DNA of 64,000 bases from CAYGVT01 sp964353355 (GCA_964353355.1 CAYGVT010000133.1:113498-177497), one strand, 5' to 3'; shown: positions 1 to 9,485, counted from the first letter of the stretch. A program made the numbers and translations. Notes: a model not told the origin generated them from the sequence alone.

Positions 1-2396
1 TCGGGATCGCGCGGCGTGACTATGGTGGTCGTCACGAGGGACTGCTTGGCCGACTTCTCGACCATCTCGGAAAGGCCACGGTCGACCTCCTCCTCGATGG
101 CGCGCTCCTCGGCCTCCTTGCGGAGGCGCTCCTCGCGGCGCTCCTGGTAGCGCTCGAGCGCCTTGGCGATGGCGTCCGAGCAGCTCCTGACGACGCCCCC
201 GTTCTCCATCGCGGGGGAGGGACACCGGATGCCGCGCAACTGCTTGATGATGCTCTGCGGGTCCACGCCTGAACGGAGGGTCAGCGAGCACAGCCTCGAC
301 ACGGCCTCGCTGTTGGAGGACGCGCAGCCGCCCGACTTGCCCATCTGGGAGAACAGCTCGCACAGCCCGTCCTCGTCCTCGTTGATGGTGACGTAGAGGT
401 AGCCGCAGCCGGTGCGCATGCGCTCGGTCGTGCCGTAGGTGACGATGGGCCGCTTGCGCGGGCTCAGCTTCTGCGCGGCGGCGGCCGCGGCCGGGGACAC
501 CGTACCTTTCTGCGCAGCGATGGTGGCCGCCTCCGCGGTCTTGCCAGTGGAGATGACCTGCGCCTCCCGCGAGCCGTCGCGGTAGATGGTCACGCCCTTG
601 CAGCCCGAGTGGTAGGCGAGCATGTAGACGCGCTTGACGTCGTCCTTCGTTGCCTTGTTGGCGAAGTTGACCGTCTTGCTCACCGCGTTGTCGGTGAACT
701 TCTGGAAGGCGGACTGCATCTTGACGTGCCACTCGGGGGTGATGTCGTGCGCGGTCACGAAGATGCGCTGCACCCAGCTCGGTACGTCTGGGTTGCCGTG
801 TACCGATCCCGACTTCGCGATTGCCGCCGTCAGCTCCTTGCTGAGGAAGCCCTCGCGCTTGGCGCACTCCTCGAAGAGGTGGTTGACCTCGACGAGCCGC
901 TCGTTGTCCAGCACGTTGCGCGTGAACGCGAGCGCGAAGTAGGGCTCGATGCCTGGGGATGCCTCTGCGATGATCGAGATGGTGCCGGTCGGGGCGACCG
1001 TGGTGACGGTGGCGTTGCGCAGCCGCAGCCCGTCGTGGATGTCGTAGACCGAGCCTTTGAAGTTGGGGAACACACCCCGGACCTTGGCGAGCTCCACCGA
1101 GGCCTTGCGGCCCTGCTCTTGGATGTAATGCATGGCCTTCTCGGCGATGTCCACGCCGCGCTCTGAATCGTAGGGGATGCGCAGCTGGGCGAGCATGTCC
1201 GCGAAGCCCATGACGCCGAGCCCGATCTTGCGGTTGCCCTTGGTCATCCTCTCGATGTCGGCCAGGGGGTAGTGGTTGACGTCGATGACGTTGTCGAGGA
1301 AGTGGACCCCGGACCGCACGACGCGCGCGAGGCGCTCCCAGTCCAGCTCGGGGCCGGCCGGGCCCTCCCTGACCATCTTGGCCAGGTTGATGGAGCCCAG
1401 GTTGCAGCTCTCGTACGGGAGCAGGGGCTGCTCGCCGCAGGGGTTCGTGGACTCGATGTCGCCCAGCTTGGGCGTGGGGTTGTCCTTGTTGAGCCGGTCG
1501 AGGAATACGATGCCAGGCTCGCCGTTGAGGTGCGCGTGCTCGACGATCTTGTCAAACACCTCGCGCGCCTTGAGCTTGCGCTGGACCTTCTTTGTGCGGG
1601 GGTTCAGCAGCTCGTACTCCTGGTCCTGCTCGACCGCCCCCATGAACTTCTCGGTGATGCCCACCGAGATGTTGAAGTTGGTGAGCTTGTCGTTGTCGCG
1701 CTTGCACACGATGAACTCGAGGATGTCCGGATGGTCCACCCGGAGGATGGCCATGTTCGCGCCGCGGCGCGTCCCGCCCTGCTTGATGGTCTCCGTGGCC
1801 GCGTTGAACACGGTCATGAAGCTGATGGGCCCTGAGGAGATGCCCTTGGTGCTGAGAACGACGTCGTCCTTGGGGCGGATGCGCGAGAACGAGAAGCCGG
1901 TGCCGCCGCCGGTCTTGTGGATGAGCGCGGTGTTCTTGACGGCCTCGAAAATGGAGTCCATCGAATCCTCGATGGGCAGCACGAAGCACGCGCTGAGCTG
2001 CTGTAGCTCGCGGCCAGCGTTCATGAGTGTGGGGGAGTTGGGCAGGAACTCCAGCCTTGTCATGAGGTCGTAGAACTCCTGCTCCAACGCAAGGACGTCC
2101 GCCTCCGTGTCGTACTTGAGGTCCGCCTGGGCGATGTTCCGCGCTACCCGGCGGAACATCTCCTCGGGCGTCTCGGTCACGTTGCCCTCCGTGTCTCGCT
2201 TCAGGTACCGTCGCTTCAGGACCCGGATTGCGTTCTCCGACAGCGGGAGCGAGGATGCCCTGTCTTCCTCCGGAGCTGGTCTCACGGTGTCGGTCGGGGT
2301 TTTGGCGTCCGCTACGTCCTTGACCACGCTGGTCGCCTGGCCAGCGCGCTCGTCGCGGTCGCCACGAGATGGCCTATCGTCTTCCTCGTTCGTCAT
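1..2396 (-). CDS. nrdJ: Adenosylcobalamin-dependent (class II) ribonucleoside-diphosphate reductase, 3' end outside window
   Basis: Reduces ribonucleotides to deoxyribonucleotides using a B12-derived radical. The minus-strand frame runs without a stop from ATG at 2396 off the left edge, giving 798 visible residues. The radical-site motif NPCGE lies around residues 318-322 with Cys320. The likely redox pair is Cys137 (context SACFVLP) and Cys331 (context ESCNLGS). A PTGTISI nucleotide-loop motif and GCKGVTIYRDGSR follow, then a late TGCGYLYV segment typical of the C-terminal domain of NrdJ. I read no intein. A GGGAGGG Shine-Dalgarno just before the ATG supports this start. The C-terminal end is missing only because the window begins there. 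A palindrome lies about 50 bp upstream. Confidence 0.95.
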   Translation of the reverse strand, partial: MTNEEDDRPSRGDRDERAGQATSVVKDVADAKTPTDTVRPAPEEDRASSLPLSENAIRVLKRRYLKRDTEGNVTETPEEMFRRVARNIAQADLKYDTEADVLALEQEFYDLMTRLEFLPNSPTLMNAGRELQQLSACFVLPIEDSMDSIFEAVKNTALIHKTGGGTGFSFSRIRPKDDVVLSTKGISSGPISFMTVFNAATETIKQGGTRRGANMAILRVDHPDILEFIVCKRDNDKLTNFNISVGITEKFMGAVEQDQEYELLNPRTKKVQRKLKAREVFDKIVEHAHLNGEPGIVFLDRLNKDNPTPKLGDIESTNPCGEQPLLPYESCNLGSINLAKMVREGPAGPELDWERLARVVRSGVHFLDNVIDVNHYPLADIERMTKGNRKIGLGVMGFADMLAQLRIPYDSERGVDIAEKAMHYIQEQGRKASVELAKVRGVFPNFKGSVYDIHDGLRLRNATVTTVAPTGTISIIAEASPGIEPYFALAFTRNVLDNERLVEVNHLFEECAKREGFLSKELTAAIAKSGSVHGNPDVPSWVQRIFVTAHDITPEWHVKMQSAFQKFTDNAVSKTVNFANKATKDDVKRVYMLAYHSGCKGVTIYRDGSREAQVISTGKTAEAATIAAQKGTVSPAAAAAAQKLSPRKRPIVTYGTTERMRTGCGYLYVTINEDEDGLCELFSQMGKSGGCASSNSEAVSRLCSLTLRSGVDPQSIIKQLRGIRCPSPAMENGGVVRSCSDAIAKALERYQERREERLRKEAEERAIEEEVDRGLSEMVEKSAKQSLVTTTIVTPRDP

Positions 2397-2447
2397 GGCC
2401 CTCCCTCCCGACTGTGAATCCCATCCCCCACGTGCGTGAGGGAGAGG

Positions 2448-2474
2448 GGCATATGCGTGAAGGGGTCATATGCC
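2448..2474. promoter_or_regulatory. Inverted repeat in nrdJ leader
   Basis: GGCATATG at 2448-2455 and its exact complement CATATGCC at 2467-2474 form an 8-bp inverted repeat with an 11-bp spacer. It sits between the nrdJ start (2396) and AT-rich TATA candidates on the minus strand (near 2507-2517 and 2536-2545). It could be an operator or an mRNA hairpin. One arm plus flank is the GGCATATGACCCC element also found at 27190 and 51379. Confidence 0.5.
2462..2474 (-). repeat. GGCATATGACC intergenic element, copy 1
   Basis: The minus strand reads GGCATATGACCCC here. The same 13 bases occur at 51379-51391 on the plus strand and the first 11 at 27190-27200. In all three copies a CGCAT follows 5-7 bases later. 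All copies are intergenic. Confidence 0.5.
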
Positions 2475-2702
2475 TTTTTCACACCGGGTCTGAATCCATG
2501 TGGTAACGATATTTTACCAGATTTGCATGCAGGTCGGGTAATATATGGTGCAAGGGCTTGCCTTAAGGACGTCATATGCTCCACTGGCTATTAAGGTAAC
2601 ACCGGAGGGGTGGGTGAAAGTGGCACCCTTCGCGCGCATGATGCTACGGGCGGTGCGAGACGGCCTGTGGGATGCCGAGGGGCCGGTCGGGCCGACCCAA
2701 GG

Positions 2703-2710
2703 TTTATATT
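2703..2710 (+). promoter_or_regulatory. TATA box for the 2733 membrane protein
   Basis: TTTATATT is centred about 26 bp upstream of GTG at 2733, the spacing expected for a leaderless archaeal transcript. This decides the start of the gene. Confidence 0.65.
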
Positions 2711-2732
2711 GGCGCCGAACGTCCCCGGGCAT

Positions 2733-3563
2733 GTGGACATAGCCCTCTTCGTCGCGATGATGCTGGGCACCTTGCCAGCGCTGGTGCTGAGGTTCTACAT
2801 GCTGAGGTCGTTCGAGGGCATGTTCGACGAGAGGTCCGTGATGTTCGCCTTCGTGGTCGGCATGGTCGCCGGCGTCATCGTCGGCATCGTCCACGTATGG
2901 ACCGACACCTCCACCTTCTCGACCATCGCCTCGGCCATTGTGTTCTTCGTCATCGTCTGGGCCTTCCTCGACCAGTTCCTGCGCGTCATCATCTTCAACT
3001 CGCCCCGTTTCTCTGGCGACCCTGACACGACGTTCTACTCGACCTCCTTCGGCCTGGGCTATGGCGCGATGCTCACCGCGCTATGGTTCTACAGGTCCTT
3101 CGTGCTCGTCGAGGGCACCACCACCAACCTGTGGGTCATCGCGAGCTACATCGGCGCCGCCTTCGCGTTCGCGGTCGTGCACGGGTCGACGGGCATGCTG
3201 GTGGGCTTCGGCGCCACCGAGGGCGTCGTCTGGCGCCTCGGCCTGCTGGGCGTCCTCATACAAGTGCCGCTCAACATCATGTGGTGGCTGTCGCTGGCCA
3301 CCGGCATCGAGGCCGCACTGCCGGTGTGGGAGGTCGGCGCCATCTCGATGTTCGCTGCGACCTGCTACGGTCTGATCGTGCTGCGGTGGACGATGGGCCG
3401 GATAGTGCCCGACCTCGTGCCGCAGGAGACGATGCGAGCAAGGCGGCGCGAGCTCCGCAAGCAGCGGCGGACGGTCCGCGAGGGCGAGGGGGACGATGAA
3501 CTCGAGCTGGCCGGGGACGGTGCGCCCGATGTGGCCAGGGCCAAGCATAGGGTAGGCAAGTGA
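2733..3563 (+). CDS. Multi-pass integral membrane protein of unknown function
   Basis: A 276-residue protein with about seven hydrophobic segments spread over the first 225 residues. A charged cytoplasmic-looking tail rich in Arg, Glu and Asp follows. I do not recognise the family. A VVHGSTGMLVGFG segment inside the fifth membrane helix is Gly/His-rich, but I see no paired glutamates of the kind that would make a PrsW or CPBP protease. The start is placed at GTG 2733 because a TATA box lies about 26 bp upstream. The frame is open further upstream, but that part is hydrophilic and overlaps the promoter. The transglutaminase-like gene follows within 75 bp on the same strand but has its own TATA box. 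Confidence 0.7.
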   Translation: MDIALFVAMMLGTLPALVLRFYMLRSFEGMFDERSVMFAFVVGMVAGVIVGIVHVWTDTSTFSTIASAIVFFVIVWAFLDQFLRVIIFNSPRFSGDPDTTFYSTSFGLGYGAMLTALWFYRSFVLVEGTTTNLWVIASYIGAAFAFAVVHGSTGMLVGFGATEGVVWRLGLLGVLIQVPLNIMWWLSLATGIEAALPVWEVGAISMFAATCYGLIVLRWTMGRIVPDLVPQETMRARRRELRKQRRTVREGEGDDELELAGDGAPDVARAKHRVGK

Positions 3564-3607
3564 CCTGTGCCACCCGATTCCCAGATCAATCGACGGATGG
3601 CGCAACC

Positions 3608-3615
3608 ATTAATAC
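3608..3615 (+). promoter_or_regulatory. TATA box for the 3638 transglutaminase-like gene
   Basis: ATTAATAC lies about 26 bp upstream of ATG at 3638, consistent with a leaderless start there rather than at the in-frame GTG overlapping the previous stop. Confidence 0.5.
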
Positions 3616-3637
3616 CGCCCTGACCTTTGCCTTGCCA

Positions 3638-4990
3638 ATGGCAGGCCAGCAGCGAGGTGGCACGTCGGGCACCCCGGTGCAGTACTACGTGGACCCTCAG
3701 GGCAAGGTCGTGTCCCGGAGCGTGCAGGCCCAGCAACCCTCAGCACCGGGCCCGCTCCAGCCCCAGTACAGGTACTATCGGAGGCCGGACGGCACGGTCG
3801 TCCGTCAGCGGGTGGAGGAGACGTCGCGGCTGGGCGGTACGCAAGGCGGCGCGGACGCCACCACGCTAGAACCCGCCCGCGCGCACCCGACCACGATGCC
3901 CGCGAACAAGCCTGCGCCCCTCCGTCCGTCGGTCCAGATGCGATCAGCTCCACGATGGACGGCCAAGCGAGTCGCGAAGCACGTGGTCGTCATCGCCGTC
4001 ATCGCCCTGCTCCTCCTCGCCTCCTGGCCAATGGTCCAGCAGCCGATGAAGGCGCTCTGGAACATGGCCACCACGGGCCAGCCGGGCTTCCAGACATTCC
4101 CCGAGACGGCCGACTTCACCATCCTGCGCGAGCTGGGGCTCACCGCGACCACGAACAGCCTTCACTACTCCATCGACATCCCCAAGCCCTTCCACATACC
4201 GGGCATCCATGAACGGATAGGCCTCATCACAGAACCGCTGCCGTCCAGCGTCTTCGTCAAGTCGGAGCAGGAGTGGATGAAGTGGGAGGCCGACGTCCCC
4301 TTGGGCGGTACAGCAAGCATCTCCATAACCTACCACATGAAGCTCACCTCCACGCTATGGGAGGTCGATGCCGGGGACTCGGCCACGGTTTCCAACATAC
4401 CTGCAGCCTACGACAAATACCTGGGCAAGGAGTGGAAGATCGACCCGACCGACGCCAACGTCGTCGACCTCGCGGGCCGCATCGTGGGCACGGAGCAGAA
4501 CGTCTACAAGATACTGCTCAAGATATTCCAGTGGATGGACGACAACCTCGAGTACAAAGTCGAGCGGTCGGCCGAGCCGAACTACTGCTACGAGACGCTC
4601 GCGGCCATGGCGGGCGACTGCGACGACCAGTCCATACTCCTCGCGTCGCTCGCGCGCGCGGTGGGCGTGCCGGTGTGGCTGAACCTGGGCATCATCTACG
4701 ACCCGGTGCGCAACTACTGGGGCGGTCACGGCTGGAACAACGTCTACATCCCACTCAAGGACGGCGAATACGTCATCGCCACGGTCGACATCGTCAACGA
4801 CCAGTTCCTGTTCCGAGACCCCTACCACGTGTCGGACTACATCGACAATGGCGACGGGGACGAGCTCAAGGAGTACTACACCTCCTGGACCTACAGCTAC
4901 ACGGGCGCCTCCCCCAACGCGAGGAGCACCGAGAAGTACACTGTCCTCGAGCTCGACACCAGGGGCTCCGAGATCTACTACAAGCCCTGA
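3638..4990 (+). CDS. Membrane-anchored transglutaminase-like protein
   Basis: A 450-residue protein. Residues 1-105 are Pro/Gln/Arg-rich and carry two related motifs, YYVDPQGKVV and YYRRPDGTVV. A single membrane segment lies around residues 112-134. The rest is probably extracytoplasmic and ends in a transglutaminase-fold domain: GDCDDQ with Cys328, HGWNNVYI with His364, and an Asp in VDIVN near residue 381, matching the Cys-His-Asp triad order of the family. Whether it cross-links, hydrolyses or is a peptidase cannot be told. A second protein with the same architecture lies at 58633, in another part of the window. The 3' end faces the convergent surface-protein gene 54 bp away. Confidence 0.8.
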   Translation: MAGQQRGGTSGTPVQYYVDPQGKVVSRSVQAQQPSAPGPLQPQYRYYRRPDGTVVRQRVEETSRLGGTQGGADATTLEPARAHPTTMPANKPAPLRPSVQMRSAPRWTAKRVAKHVVVIAVIALLLLASWPMVQQPMKALWNMATTGQPGFQTFPETADFTILRELGLTATTNSLHYSIDIPKPFHIPGIHERIGLITEPLPSSVFVKSEQEWMKWEADVPLGGTASISITYHMKLTSTLWEVDAGDSATVSNIPAAYDKYLGKEWKIDPTDANVVDLAGRIVGTEQNVYKILLKIFQWMDDNLEYKVERSAEPNYCYETLAAMAGDCDDQSILLASLARAVGVPVWLNLGIIYDPVRNYWGGHGWNNVYIPLKDGEYVIATVDIVNDQFLFRDPYHVSDYIDNGDGDELKEYYTSWTYSYTGASPNARSTEKYTVLELDTRGSEIYYKP

Positions 4991-5044
4991 CCGTGGCCCT
5001 CCCTCATGCGACCGTGAGGCCTGACCCCTGGATTGTGACCCCCC

Positions 5045-8000
5045 TCAACCAGGCGGAGGCCCCGCACCCTCGCCCGTTCCCCCGCCCTCTCCCCCGCCTG
5101 GAGGGTCGGCCGCAGGCGGGGGCTCCGCCACGGGCTCCAGCGTCGCGGTCGGCGGTGACGCGGCCAACGGTGGAGCGCCCTTCTTCCGCCCCCGCGCCCA
5201 CATGGCAAGCCCGATGACGGCCACGAGGAGGATGATGACCACCATGATGAGGAGCCATGGTAATCCGCCCCCTTCCCCGGGTATGGCCGCGGAGGCCTCC
5301 TGTGTCCGCTGTCCGTCGCCGACCGCGTTGGTCGCCACGACCGCATAGGAGTAGGTGCGGCCCTTCCTGCAGGTCATGTCGACGTAGCGGGTCACTGCGG
5401 CCCCGACCGTGGCGAGCTCGGAGAGAGCGCCCTTGCCCTCGCCCCTCAGGACCTTGTAGCCCGTGACGGGCGACCCACCCTCGTCCGTTGGCGGGCCCCA
5501 TCTCACCGTGACCTTGCCCCCGGCCTCGGTCACGTTGAGGTATGTGGGTGCCGAGGGGGCCGTGAGCGCGGGCACCAGGACCGAGACGGCCTCCGTGGCC
5601 GTGCCGTCGCCGAGCGCGTTTCTGGCCCGCACGGCGTACCAGTAGGTCTTCCCTCGCTCGACGGAGGCGTCGACGTATGTCGTGCCGGTCGCGTCGGCGA
5701 GCACGGTCAGATTGCCCTGCTGGTCCCCCCTGAGGATGGCGTATCCCGTGACGGGCCATCCGCCATCGGAGGCGGGCGTCGCCCAGGTGAGGGTCACCTG
5801 CGGGCCGGTCGCCATGGCGGCGAGGTCCCTGGGAACGCCCGGGACGGTCTCACCCTCGATTATGACGACCGTGTGGTCGAGGTCGAGCCAGTTGAGGGGC
5901 CTGATGGTGACGGTCTCGCCCGGTCCAACGGTGATGCCCTGCCTCGAGGCCGTGGGCAGGCGGGGCGCCGTCGGGCGGCGGGAGGAGTTCCACACAGTGT
6001 CGGAGATGACGTTGTGCTGGAACTCGACGTCGAACGTCGTCGGGACGGTGCCGTGGTTGGTGAACACGATGCCCGTGTTGTTGCCGTTCGTACCGACCTC
6101 GTGCTCGCCCGTGCTCGTGAGGTCCGCGCCCTTGATGCGGTAGACTCGCTCGCGGACGCCGAACTTGCTGACCTGTGCGAGCGTGTACTCCTTCTCGGCG
6201 TCGTTGGTACCGTACCTCATGCTGCCGCGGTAGGGGTTGCCGTCGGCGTAGCTCACGGCGATGGAGTCCTCCGACGTGCCCTTGATCTCGGCGGACTCGA
6301 GGTCGAAGGCGGACGTGCCGTTGTTTATCCAGGACCAGTTGTAAAGGCCCTCGCCCGTACCCTTCACGCGCGTCGTGTAGTCTCCCTTGGGCAGGTACCA
6401 GTTCTGGACCTTCTGGCCGAGGCCGGAGAAGAGGGGCAAGGGCGCCGCTCCCTCGATGCCCCACTGGAGGTCCCCCGCCCCGTCGTATCCCACCGAGCCG
6501 CCCGAGCCGTCCTCGACCGCGACCCCGGCGGAGCCCGCCAGCAGCTCGATGATCCCCTCGACGCTGAGGGGGAGGGTGCGGTCGCCGTTGATGACGTTCC
6601 ACGGCACGAAGGCCAGCCCGACCTCGTCGGTTGTGACGGTCCCGTCCGGCCAGATGAACGACCAGTCCCAGTACACGCCCTCCTTGGCCACCTCGATGTA
6701 GGGCGGATGGTCGTTCTCGCTGGTGTTCCACAGGCACTGATCGAGCGCGGTCACCGGGTCGGACATGAGCGGCCGATTGCTGTCGTAGACGTAGAAACGC
6801 GTGTGCGTCGAGTCCACGTCCTCGTAGGCGTAGGGCACCACGGCGTGGGCGCCCGCGCTGCATATCATCGTGGCGACGCCGAGGTCGCCGCCGTCGATGG
6901 ACGATTTGACCATCTGCATCCATGCCCCGAGGCCCGTGTACTCGGAGGACGGGATCAGGCCGCCTATGAGCGTGTCCAGGTACGTGTTCAGTACCTCAGA
7001 GGACATCTGCGCGCCCTGCCTCCAGTCCACGTGCCGCCTGAGCTCGCCCTCGTTGGACAGGCCGCTCACCGAGTCGGCCGTGGTGGGCGGGTAATCATCG
7101 ATGTTCAGCGTGTCATGGTAGAACTCCAGCGCCGTCGAGGACATGCCGAAGCACTCCCCGTAGCGGGCAATCCAGCAGAACACGGCGCCGTAGAAGATGG
7201 CCGCGATGGGGTCGGGGCAGAATGGCTCCTCGATCTCGTAGCCGAGGCAGACCCACCCGTTCCACGGGTCCCACCATGGCAGCCCGATGCATATCCACAG
7301 GCTGAGGTAGACGTCGTCCCCGAACGCGTCCCTGTAGCGGCCCGTGCCCCACGGGTCCCACGGATAGGACAGCGTGTAGGTTGTGGGGTTGTGGAAGCCC
7401 ATGGCGTTCTCGAACAGCCATGTCGGCTCGGGGAAGAACTCGACCTCCTGCACGGACGACACCTCGGCCACCATCGTCCTGAGAGTCATCGTGTGGAGCC
7501 CGTGGGGGACGGTCGCGGGCACCTGGAACGTGAAGTTGTGGTCGGGATCGGGATTCCATGGCAGCATGGGATCTATGAGCACCCTGAGGATGGACACCCC
7601 GCCGATGAGCAACTCGGCGCCCTTGAGGTCGTAGCCGTTGACCGTGAGCAGCGTGCCCGGCCAGGCCGTGTCGGGGAAGATGCTCTCGATGATCGGGGGT
7701 CGGGGCCGGACCTCCACTGAGACCGGGAAGACCATCAGGAGGTCGAACATGGGGTCGTGCTCGATGCCGTCGGAGACCTGCAGCTCGAAGGCGAACGTGA
7801 CGGGGTAGCTCGTGAGGGATATCGAGAAGGAGGCCTGCGCCTTGTTGGCGTCGGTGATGGTGATGACAGGGGAGGATGGCGAGGTCTGCCTCCAGGCGTA
7901 GGTCATCGGGTCCCCGTCCATGTCCTCGGAGGCTGTGCCATCGAGGACGACGAGCTCGTCCTCCATGGCCGTCGTGGGGGCCGAGGCCCTCGCGTTGGGG

Positions 8001-9412
8001 GGACGGTTGATGTCGTCCGTGTTGAAGAGGATGAAGTCGTGCACGCTGTCGGCGAACATCGACGAGCCCACCTTGGGGATGAGCTCGACCCTGCAACGGG
8101 CCTGCTGGGTGTACACGTCCGGGATGGGCCATAGAAAGCCGCGGGCCGGTGCCGTCGCGCCCGAGATGAGGATCCAGTCGGCGCCCGAGTTCACCGAATA
8201 GTAGAGTTTGAATTGCTGTATATCGGAGTTCGAGCCTGTCGTCGACCAGGAGATGCGGTGCTGCTCGCCCGCCTTCCACATCACCCCGTGGTCGAAGGGG
8301 GGGTTTGGGTCGATGAGCGTGACAGTGAGCGTGTTGGGGTCGCTGATTATCCTGTTCGCGGCCGTGCTCTGGTCGCTCGCGAACGGCTGCCACTCGCTGT
8401 AGAGCAGCGTCGCCCGCACGTATACGTTCGAGGAATCCACGCCAGAGGGGATGCGCCAGGTGTGCGTGCCGTCGTTCACGGTGCAGAAGATGATGTTGAG
8501 CCAGTCCGCACCGCCGTTGGTGGAGTACTCGAGCGTGGTGCCGAGGATGGCGTTCTCGGGGTCGGAAGCGGTGCGCCACTCGACGACGTAGTCCGTGCCG
8601 CCCACCAGCACGACGCCGCCGTCGGGCTTGAAGATGCTGACGGTGGGGGAGATGATCTGGATCAGGGGGCTGACGGCGGCGCCGGCGACATCGCCAGTCT
8701 TGAAGCGGAGCGCCTCGACCCGCAACTCGGCGAAGGCGCTCACGTAGTAGTCGGGCATCCACCATATCCAATTCTGCGTGGTCGGCACGTCGGAGAACCT
8801 GCCACCCTCGAGCGGCTCGAACGCCCCCCAGCCCGAGCCGGAGTCCACGCGCCAGGTGAACCTCAGGCTCGCGACCGTGTGGTGGGGGTCGAACAGCTCC
8901 CAGGTCGTGAGGTTGTAGCTGCCGAAGGACACCACCGGGGGGACCGCCTTGAAGTAGATGAGGAGCCCCGGTTGGACGGCGAATTCCGCGTCCGACATGT
9001 CGCTCGCGTACTCCGTGTAGGGCTTAATCAGGGAGTCCCGCCAGATGACCTGGACCTTGCAGGCGGTCGAGTTGAGGCGCGGGTCGGCGAACCAGTCATA
9101 CCACCCCTGCCCGTGGGAAGGCCGATTCTGGAGGGTCGTGAGAGTGTCCCAGCTCACGCCCTTGTCGATGGAGAGCTGCACGATGATGAAGCCGCTCAGC
9201 CCCGAGATGGACCACCTGACCCTGACGGTTGCCCCTGAGATGATGTTCTCCCCGCCGTTCGGGGAGATGACCTCTATGCTGTAGGACGCGGCCTCCGCGG
9301 GCGGGACGGGCAGTACAGGGGTGAGCATGAGCGCGACTAGGGCGACGGTCACCAATCTAACGCACAGACCCCGACCGTCTCGACGACCGGACCTGGCAGG
9401 ACAGATGGTCAT
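5045..9412 (-). CDS. Large surface protein with papain-like domain, IPT/TIG and two Fn3 domains
   Basis: A 1455-residue exported protein. A signal peptide ends near AEAASYS (about residue 43). Several beta-sandwich repeats follow, starting SPNGGE, then a PKD/cadherin-like stretch with DMDGDPMTYAW and an IPT/TIG-like domain beginning SIFPDTAWPGTLL. Around residues 680-890 a globular region contains GECFGMSS (Cys about 753), AHAVVPYAYE (about 855) and YDSNRP (about 875). This is the Cys, His, Asn/Asp order of papain-fold peptidases. Two fibronectin type III domains follow (from about 1190), then a membrane helix near 1388-1404 and a Pro/Gly-rich tail. The start is ATG 9412, with GGAGGG seven bases upstream. 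An in-frame TTG at 9469 lies close to the predicted transcription start and is less likely. Confidence 0.8.
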   Translation of the reverse strand: MTICPARSGRRDGRGLCVRLVTVALVALMLTPVLPVPPAEAASYSIEVISPNGGENIISGATVRVRWSISGLSGFIIVQLSIDKGVSWDTLTTLQNRPSHGQGWYDWFADPRLNSTACKVQVIWRDSLIKPYTEYASDMSDAEFAVQPGLLIYFKAVPPVVSFGSYNLTTWELFDPHHTVASLRFTWRVDSGSGWGAFEPLEGGRFSDVPTTQNWIWWMPDYYVSAFAELRVEALRFKTGDVAGAAVSPLIQIISPTVSIFKPDGGVVLVGGTDYVVEWRTASDPENAILGTTLEYSTNGGADWLNIIFCTVNDGTHTWRIPSGVDSSNVYVRATLLYSEWQPFASDQSTAANRIISDPNTLTVTLIDPNPPFDHGVMWKAGEQHRISWSTTGSNSDIQQFKLYYSVNSGADWILISGATAPARGFLWPIPDVYTQQARCRVELIPKVGSSMFADSVHDFILFNTDDINRPPNARASAPTTAMEDELVVLDGTASEDMDGDPMTYAWRQTSPSSPVITITDANKAQASFSISLTSYPVTFAFELQVSDGIEHDPMFDLLMVFPVSVEVRPRPPIIESIFPDTAWPGTLLTVNGYDLKGAELLIGGVSILRVLIDPMLPWNPDPDHNFTFQVPATVPHGLHTMTLRTMVAEVSSVQEVEFFPEPTWLFENAMGFHNPTTYTLSYPWDPWGTGRYRDAFGDDVYLSLWICIGLPWWDPWNGWVCLGYEIEEPFCPDPIAAIFYGAVFCWIARYGECFGMSSTALEFYHDTLNIDDYPPTTADSVSGLSNEGELRRHVDWRQGAQMSSEVLNTYLDTLIGGLIPSSEYTGLGAWMQMVKSSIDGGDLGVATMICSAGAHAVVPYAYEDVDSTHTRFYVYDSNRPLMSDPVTALDQCLWNTSENDHPPYIEVAKEGVYWDWSFIWPDGTVTTDEVGLAFVPWNVINGDRTLPLSVEGIIELLAGSAGVAVEDGSGGSVGYDGAGDLQWGIEGAAPLPLFSGLGQKVQNWYLPKGDYTTRVKGTGEGLYNWSWINNGTSAFDLESAEIKGTSEDSIAVSYADGNPYRGSMRYGTNDAEKEYTLAQVSKFGVRERVYRIKGADLTSTGEHEVGTNGNNTGIVFTNHGTVPTTFDVEFQHNVISDTVWNSSRRPTAPRLPTASRQGITVGPGETVTIRPLNWLDLDHTVVIIEGETVPGVPRDLAAMATGPQVTLTWATPASDGGWPVTGYAILRGDQQGNLTVLADATGTTYVDASVERGKTYWYAVRARNALGDGTATEAVSVLVPALTAPSAPTYLNVTEAGGKVTVRWGPPTDEGGSPVTGYKVLRGEGKGALSELATVGAAVTRYVDMTCRKGRTYSYAVVATNAVGDGQRTQEASAAIPGEGGGLPWLLIMVVIILLVAVIGLAMWARGRKKGAPPLAASPPTATLEPVAEPPPAADPPGGGEGGGTGEGAGPPPG

Positions 9413-9485
9413 TTGGTTCCCTCCGTTCGTATCCAGTCCCAGTCCCCCCGGGGATGAGAGTCGCCACAACTATGCGACCGAGCCG

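Noticed and set aside
1200..1500. Possible intein or intron in nrdJ or the polymerase genes
   Set aside because: The active-site motifs read straight through in one frame with normal family spacing.
2610..2732. N-terminal extension of the 2733 membrane protein from an upstream GTG
   Set aside because: It overlaps the TATA box that fits a leaderless start at 2733 and has no membrane or signal features.
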